Shown one piece after another: positions 56,814 to 64,000 of a stretch of 64,000 bases of DNA. The DNA lies in the NCBI GenBank assembly GCA_027563935.2, contig CM050449.1, positions 89,380,371 through 89,444,370 on the forward strand, read 5' to 3'. How positions within the stretch are numbered: the stretch's first letter is position 1; each line of letters opens with the position of its first letter. The position numbers were made by a program, and so were the translations under genes. The notes beneath the pieces are model-generated. The model saw nothing but the letters and a program-made list of their open reading frames with translations, made no database searches and was not told the DNA's origin. This stretch comes from Costus lasius. Its lineage: Eukaryota > Streptophyta > Magnoliopsida > Zingiberales > Costaceae.

Positions 56814-59689
56814 AAATTGATGGGGAAATACTGGAGCTGTTGCATCCTATAAAAGTTCGTATATAAATAATAATTTGAAAGATATTGCTCCATGGAGCAT
56901 CCTTGCCTAAGCTTGCTTCAACTCTTAAGTTAACTGGTATCTCCTCCACTGGATTGATTGTGAACTGGGGATAAGTATACAAGCAGCATTCTATTGGATT
57001 ATGCTATCTGGAAAACCATATGATTCAATCAACTTCAAAAAGAAAATCCCATTCTACAAATTCTTATGGATATCAAGTTTGAAGTTCTTGAGGTTGGCAA
57101 TTCATGAATGCTTGTTAGGAGTATTGATAATTTTTGGCAACACCTTTTGTATTACATTTGCAATAATATTGGAAATGAATCTATAGGACACATTGAAATG
57201 GGGGAAATCCACACTGAAAGGTGGATTTGCATGTTAGTTATTTGAGTAATTAAAGTAATGTTTCTCTTATAACATGTAAGGATTTAAAAACCAATCTATA
57301 CTATGGATGCAAGTGGTACTTACCTGTTCAACCTTATACAAAGTATAGGATTAGTGCCAACTGGTACCAACTGATGTATATAATGGGATGACACAATGGT
57401 TCGATATTTTAATCTTGATAGCAGGTGGTCACTTGAAAGAAAGTCCAAATAGCAAGAATAACATCCTATTGAAAGATTTTCCAAATGTTTTATAGAAGAT
57501 GGCATTAAAGTCATCAACACTTGAAGCATTGCCAGGATTAGAGGACAGAAGAACAATATTTTGTAGATCCTATTGATCTTGATTCTTGACCTGGATGACT
57601 CAAGTTCGATCATTATTGACAATTGCCTATTCAAGTCTATGTGATTTGGAGACTATATGATGAAAAAATAAGCAAAATTTCTTTGGAGGGAAAAGATATG
57701 GAGTCAACAGAGTTCAGCCTGAAGCAAGATGAAATCAAAACATATAAAGATTAGCTTTGATTGCTGGAATTTATATTAAATATATTTTAAGGTGATGAAG
57801 AAAAAAAAATCAAACTTCCTTATGTCAACATATTTGAAGCTACTTGAATATGGCTCTTGCTACTTGACGCTTGGTGGTTATTGATCAAAATAGCTAGAAC
57901 ATGCCCCCTTTAGCTGTTTGAACTTGCGGCTTAATGCTTGAAGTTCAATGTTCACTGATACTTGATACTAACAAGTGATGATGTTCTCCATGGATCGCAC
58001 TTAGACATCACTCTTTGAGTGCTTGATGCTACTCATAACCTCTTATGATGTAATGACACAACTCCTTGTAGGTTGGCATAAATTACTCAATTGAAGTACT
58101 TTTGGGATGTGGACTAGAGAAAACTAATTCTTTCCTTTTTTTTTATTTTACTATTAGTATTCTAAATATATTTATTCTTGAAGTTAGGTTCATACTTATT
58201 ATTGTATGATGGTAATATTTAAAATTTATCTACTAAACTATTTAGTTCATTAAATGGTGAAATTCTCTCCAATTTAAGTAATTTAAGGAGCCAATTAAAA
58301 GAGTAACTGTTCATTATGTATCAGAAAAATAATTAATTTTATTAATAAAAAATATGTCTCATTATAACATCCACCAATAATAATAAAAATAATTTTAAGT
58401 ATATTATCTAATTTTACTCAAATTACTTATTAACTCTACAAATCATGTTAGCGTTATCAATTCTACAAATTAAAATTTATTATATGTCCTATTTTTAAAA
58501 TCATTTTCTTTTCTAATGGTTTGTTCCTAAACTAAATGTAGTGATAGTAGTCTCAAACTCTTATACCGGTTTTCTTTCTTGTTAGGTTTTGACTTTGTAT
58601 TGACTGAAACTTCTTGCTGTTCTTTTCTGCTTAGTTTTCCTGAAAATTTGGTTTTAGCTTCACTTTCTATTGTTTTCGGCACCATTTCTAACCTGGACAT
58701 TGGAAAGTTCTGTTTTAATGGGGCATTTATTATTCAAGAGATTTGAAACAGATTTTATACCACATTTAGAAATGAGTGTGCAATCTTCCTTTGTCAGTCA
58801 AAAACACATCTTTCTGTGGGTTCCTTCCTTACGGGATTTAATTCCATTTGGGGACCAAGGAAGATCTCTTGGGTATTCAAGAGAGTATATTTTACGAACT
58901 AAGTCAACTCTTGCCAAATTCAGATCTGTTGCATTGTTATTCTAATTATATTTACAGAAGAAAAGATCATTGAGAGGAGAAAGCTGTGATTAGTCCTATA
59001 ACATATTTATATTGTTGAAAAATAGATAAAATGTGTTAGCAGTAGTTTGTCTTAGGTGACCTTTAGTTCCACATGGACTAGTCAAAGCTTTTATTCTTTC
59101 ATATCACTACAACTTTTCCTCCATCTCCATGTGTTTAGTCCTTTTTGGAGTCTGCAATAGATGCTATGCAAAATAGCAACTTGATTATGAGAAATTAATT
59201 TAATAAAGACTTACACTCAGACTATTGTAGAGGATTTTTCATGTGATCCGGCTACTCTAGTTGTTCCTTACTCGCCTATGATATCAATTTTCTATACATA
59301 TCTCCAAATGTAGGCCTTGTAGTTGAAGGAAATCAACCTGTAGCATTATAACCAATAACTTTCAAGAGCGACAGTGTTCTTGGTAAGGTGGACCAATGCC
59401 TGCCGTAGATGTAGTTGCTCTTGTAGAAGAGTAATGCCCTTGTGTTGAGTGCTATCGTGTGATGGTGGTATATCATGGTTAAATAGAGTGCTCTTATGAT
59501 AGTTTCTCGTTATTAAAAGAGGAATATATATAAAGAGAACCTCATTCTTCGCCATTGTGGGGTTTTGATCTCTCTATCATCTGGCAAGAGACAAGCACTT
59601 GCTCTTCGCTAGAGAGTGTTATGCCATGTGCCTAAAGGAGTTGGTTATGCGCTCTTCCAATAAGTTTATATTTGTAAGAAAGTGGATGG

Positions 59690-60125
59690 ATCATGGCAAG
59701 GATCAAAAATTCGGTATGTACTAGGTGGTATGGCCAGTTTGTACCGATCTGACAAGGGATTGGTAATTGGATGCTGGCAGGGCGGGAGCAGTGGAAGAGA
59801 AAGGAGAAGAAAAGGGAGAAGAAAGAGAAGAAGGATAAGAAGAAGAAAAAAAACCTAGAGTGGAGCGAGGTGGCCTCTTCTTCTTCTTTCTCTTTCTCTT
59901 CTTCTTAATTCTTCCTGCTCAAAGTACACAAGTGTGGAGGTGGATGCTAGCAGAAGAGGCGGTACTACCTCTTCTACCTACATCTGCCTCCACAGTGAAG
60001 GTGCCGTTGGTGAAAGAGGCGGTACTACAACTTTTTCTTATTTTCCAATTTTGTCTGGTACATACTAGTCTGTCCAAGCATGGACGAGTACACCGGTCTG
60101 GACCAACTATTAAAACCTTAGATCA
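59690..60125. repeat. Foldback repeat with GA-rich and TC-rich arms, copy 1
   Basis: GGTATGTACTAGGTGGTATG at the left and GTACACCGGTCTGGACC at the right flank a purine arm (59791-59853, GAAGAA-rich) and a pyrimidine arm (59876-59912, TTCTTC-rich). The arms can pair into a hairpin. A direct repeat AGAGGCGGTACTAC occurs twice (59955 and 60017). It belongs with the copies at 61860 and 62215. Confidence 0.65.
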
Positions 60126-61248
60126 CGATTTGATATGATAGAAGAAAACAACACCCAAATTTATAATGTTTGGTTGATAAATCTCTCACTTTGGGCCCTT
60201 TACATAGAATCGAGCTTCTGCATCCAATGGAGATATGCTATCATTTTTATGTGCCTCATTTGACAGTTTCTTAGAGAACTGCATTGATGCTTGGTCACTT
60301 GTGGGAGGATCGAAAAATGGTGACAACAATAGTGATGGAGTGTAAATGGCGTTTGCTCTCATAGTATGAAGAGGAAGAAATGAGAAAAAATTGTGGCCAG
60401 GCTTTGCAACTATATATATAGAGTTTATCAAGGAAGAATAAGTTAATAATGTGGTAACAGCACTAATGCTTATTTAGATTATTTCTTCTCAAGTATTATC
60501 TTCAACTAATTAAATAAAAAGGCTGACTCAATATTACTTGTGTTAGCTATGGAAAACGGTGCACAAAATGCATCATTGTACCTTTCCAGGGAGAGATGTT
60601 TAGTTGAATCTTGTAAGGTCAGTTTGGAGCAATATTGTCAAAAATGCATTATGGGTTTTATGATCTTTCGATCCTACGATCCAAATTAGGTAAACTGCTC
60701 TAGAACGAATATAGGATTTGAAATGTGATAGAATTTTAAGAACCCACGATTCTAGTCTTAGGATTGGGTAGAATCTTACGATCGCATCGATTTTACTCGA
60801 TCCTAAGTTAATAGGTAAAATGAGTTCAAATTTGATTTCTATTATAACAAAAATTAATAATTTATTATGCCAAAAGCCTTAAATTGATATATGATGCAAT
60901 TTTTCATTTTTAATTGTTATCATTTGCTTTTTTTTTTTTACTAGCATTCATCAACTTAAGCTCATTATCATCTACAACTATATTTGTCTACTTTAACTAT
61001 TTATTAGAATCATCTTTATAATCTTTGTCATTATCATTTTTATTGTCATTACTATATATACCTTTATCTTTATCATTTTTCATACTTTTATCTTGGTTTC
61101 ATATCTTTGTTGTTTCTAGTTTTATTATACTTTTTTCTTATATCCATCTTTTTATTAACTTTATCTCTATCATCATTATCTCACAAATATTCAATTTCAT
61201 AGTTTTACACTATACAACTAATAAATCTGAATAATAGTATAAAATATT

Positions 61249-61354
<106 letters not shown>

Positions 61355-61859
61355 CTTAAGGCATGGTACTCGATAAATATATATTATTTTTTTATTACTT
61401 ATTACTTATTAGAATATTTATTATACTTTTACGTCTAATTAGATGAATATATTTTAAAATATATATATTTTAAGTGATTCGGTAGAATCTTATGATCTTA
61501 CAATTCGATCCTACATTCCGATCCTATGAAGTCTTCATTATTCCTAAATAAGATCTCGATCCAGACAACCTTGGTTTAAAGTCAATGTCTTACATAAAGG
61601 GACAAGATTTTAAATGATCATGTTAGCAATGGAACACTATAAGCACATCTACTTATGCCTATAAAATTGCAAAATAGGCTATGGATAGCACAAGTACTTT
61701 ATGGAGTATGAACCTTGACCAAGAATTTACTCTGGCAAAATCTTTGATCAAAAGATTCCCTCGTGCTGCTTATGCTCTTTTTGTATAAGTTTTCTTTCAT
61801 TTTAACTTCAATCTTCTGCAGCATTGTGATATTGGTAATTTTATTTAGGCTTGAAACCT

Positions 61860-62065
61860 AGATTAAGCTACTAGTACCAATCTACCGGTCCACACCAGTA
61901 TGTACTAATTGGTATTGGTCTGAACTCACATATGGTACTAGTGGTATTGATTGTACTAATCATATATATATATATATATGATTAAATATTAACAATACCA
62001 TCCTTTACCCGTATCAGTACAAAGTCAAACTGTTATATCAAACAGTGTGGACCAGTTTTTAATTC
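61860..62065. repeat. Foldback repeat with an AT palindrome core
   Basis: The inverted arms CCGGTCCACACCAGTATG (61882-61899) and CAGTGTGGACCAG (62042-62054) surround the palindrome TAATCATATATA...TATATGATTA (61955-61983). Same GGTCC/GTACC-type repeat family as its neighbours, with a different core. Confidence 0.6.
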
Positions 62066-62214
62066 CTTGTGATGCACTAAGTCACACTCATTCAGTAGGT
62101 CATATCTCAGTTCATTCGGCTCAGATCTTTTAGGAACCCTTGGAGCCCGGTGTACAATGTTTAGGTTAATTAAACCTCAAGTGCATTGTATTTTATATCC
62201 CAAGTAATGTTCAA

Positions 62215-62715
62215 AAAACCGATCCATATTATATAGTATGACTAGTTTTTACTGGTCTGAGTGGGGACCGGTACTCGAACGGCATGCAAACCAAGTGGAA
62301 AAAGAGAGAGAGGAGAAGAAGAAAGTCTATGGCCGGTTTGTACTAGTTTGAGTAGAGACTAAGTCCTCTTCCTCTTCTTCTACTATCAAATGGTACTACT
62401 AGTTTGTATTAGTACGAACCAGTATTATGAAAGGCATGTGAGCCAAGTGGAAGGAGGAGAAGAAAAGGAGAAAAAGGAGGATGAGGAAAAGCGTCTGCTG
62501 ACTCACTGCATCCATCGAAGGAGAAGGAGAAGAAGAATGGAGAAGAAGAATGAGAAACATTCCTGCTTGCTGCCAACTCTTCTTCTTCTCCTTCTTCTCT
62601 TTCTTCTCTTCTTCTCCTTCCTCTCTTCTTCTTCTTTCTTTGTTTCTCCTGCCATGTTTTGTATGTACTGGTCCAAGCTTGTGCCAGTCTTGGACGAGTA
62701 TTTCAAACCTTGATC
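62215..62715. repeat. Foldback repeat with GA-rich and TC-rich arms, copy 2
   Basis: It contains two partial units, each with a GGCATG..A.CCAAGTGGAA segment (62281-62300 and 62433-62452). A long purine arm (62448-62550) and a pyrimidine arm (62576-62645) follow, then GTACTGGTCCAAGC and TTTCAAACCTTGATC. The frames here in both strands are products of these tracts. Confidence 0.65.
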
Positions 62716-64000
62716 CTAAGTCCCTTGACAGCTACCTTAAGTAATTGACTCTAGCACTGTTTGCTTGGATCACATGGTCACCTAAAGACAATTCCTAAAA
62801 TCCCCTCAACCAGAACACTACTCAACTTAGGTCATGTCGGAGTCACTTTAGAGACACCTAATGTCCTCAATACATCCCTGATAGCGACCACACCATAAGG
62901 CACAATTGATTGTCTGTGTTAATGGTAATCAATGCTCTTTAATGCTCATTGAGAGCCCACTATCATATGATCACTATATTGTGACCTGGTTATTACATTT
63001 GAATACTTTATTCAAGCCAATGAAAGCATCCACTCGTCCAACAGGTGTGAATTCTTTTTTCTTAAATTCAATAAATTTTTCTTCCCTGCTCACCAACTCC
63101 CTATACCTGTGAAGCAAAAAAGCAGGGATGGTGGGGATTGGAGGAAGCATTAATCTTCTGCCTTAGTGGATGGGGAGGAAGCACTGCCCACTCCAAATTA
63201 AAGGGAGTGCAAATGAAAGTTGTACAACCAGCTCTGTACTAACCCATTGTCATCAAAGCAAAAGAGTCCTCTCCAAAATAACATTTGAGTAGTTCTGAGT
63301 TCTGACCTTGCTGCCTCCATCTTAATTTGCTGTGATTTTTTAACTATTCCAAGTATTCAACTGACATCAATGATATGTTTTGGTTGGTTGTGCTGCCATG
63401 TTGACGCCAACGTAGTGCCTCCCCTAAGTACAGTGCCTAACATTCCAACTCTGCGCAGGGACTCTATTATTTTTTTTACAAGCAAGTGGTAATTAGTGGT
63501 GAGGGTAAAATTTGAACTTAGGATCGAGTTATCAACAATTAAGGTCTTCAGTACTTGATTCCTTGCTTTAGCTAACTAGCACCTTCGATTATCTATTAAT
63601 GGTTGTGATTTCTTCCTTAATTACTCACGCCGAGGTGTTGAAATTGTTTTTTCAACACCTTCCTCTTGTTTAATGTCTGGTAGGAAATGTTGCATTGTGT
63701 TTCACCAGTCATAAAAAAAACAAAATCTGGAGCAAAATCGACGTTTTAAGTCATGGTCAAATCGAGAAATAGATACACGTCAAAAGGCCAAGTGGAATTA
63801 GTTCAAATTTATATGGAACTACCTTTGATTAGAAATGTATGTCTAATTGTTTGTACAAGAAAGCGCAGCAAAAGGGTTCGGGCCCAAGCAGAATTTAGGA
63901 AGGATCAGTTATTATGATCTGTTTTATTCCTGCTGCTAAATTGTGTTTGTTATCCCGTGATCCTAATGTTGCAAAAGAATTAAGCTACGGTTGTGGCTGC

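Noticed and set aside
58670..58945. 91-codon plus-strand frame
   Set aside because: No motif or exon-like context recognised; could be chance in AT-rich DNA. Considered as a missing exon of the caprin-like gene but it has no supporting similarity.
59860..60138. 92-codon frame starting with a signal-peptide-like hydrophobic run
   Set aside because: The hydrophobic run comes from a TTCTTC tract of a foldback repeat; nothing conserved follows.
62390..62713. 107-codon frame with Leu/Phe/Ser-rich end
   Set aside because: Product of GA-rich and TC-rich repeat arms; the opposite strand gives an equally open frame of Glu/Lys/Arg.

Overview
The window reads as nuclear DNA of a flowering plant, most likely a monocot with a large, repeat-rich genome. 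GC-rich coding exons with GT-AG introns sit among LTR retrotransposons, a plant L1-type LINE and MITEs. A dispersed GTACC/GGTCC-type foldback repeat near the right end reminds me of palm genomes, but that placement is recollection, not proof. Only two host loci are supported: a broken LONELY GUY (LOG) cytokinin-activation gene (15.9-22.3 kb) and the first two exons of a conserved plant protein of caprin-like type (50.3-51.3 kb). Almost everything else is transposable-element sequence, and I resolved many element boundaries to the base from terminal TG/CA, primer-binding sites, polypurine tracts and target-site duplications (TSDs).

Layout, left to right. (1) 1-10006: minus-strand Ty3/gypsy chromovirus (Tekay/Del-like). 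Its 3' LTR is cut by the window edge, and its integrase is split by a plus-strand solo LTR (2606-4443, TSD GTGAC). (2) 10007-13464: the 3' internal part of an older Tat/Athila-like element on the minus strand, followed by a probable solo LTR. (3) 13963-14385: Tourist-like MITE. (4) 15916-22327: LOG pseudogene. Its exon 1 and truncated exon 2 are separated by a 6.0-kb LINE inserted in intron 1 (TSD AATCAAGAC). (5) 24171-24849: solo LTR (TSD CTTG). (6) 25214-49674: four elements nested like Russian dolls: a TIR DNA element holds a minus-strand copia, which holds a plus-strand Tat/Athila-like non-autonomous gypsy element (TSD CCGAT), whose 5' LTR holds a plus-strand copia of 9.5 kb (TSD ATTTC/ATTTT). 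(7) 50330-51282: two exons of the caprin-like gene. Its second intron carries a copia (51407-55141, TSD CACTT) and seems to run past the window end. (8) 55147-64000: AT-rich, probably intronic sequence with foldback repeats, a 52-bp tandem duplication and an (AT)n microsatellite.

No transposable element here looks able to move on its own. The innermost copia (28995-38476) is the youngest-looking: its polyprotein frame has four stop codons but no frameshift, and its LTRs are about 98% identical by eye. The oldest-looking is the chromovirus, whose LTRs differ almost only by transitions, as expected for long-methylated DNA. I saw no tRNA, rRNA or CRISPR array and no bacterial-type operon. The most unusual structures are an inverted LTR fragment that replaces gag/protease inside the 51.4-55.1 kb copia, arrays of short palindromes in several LTR families, and an unexplained 1.8-kb C-rich block inside the non-autonomous gypsy element.
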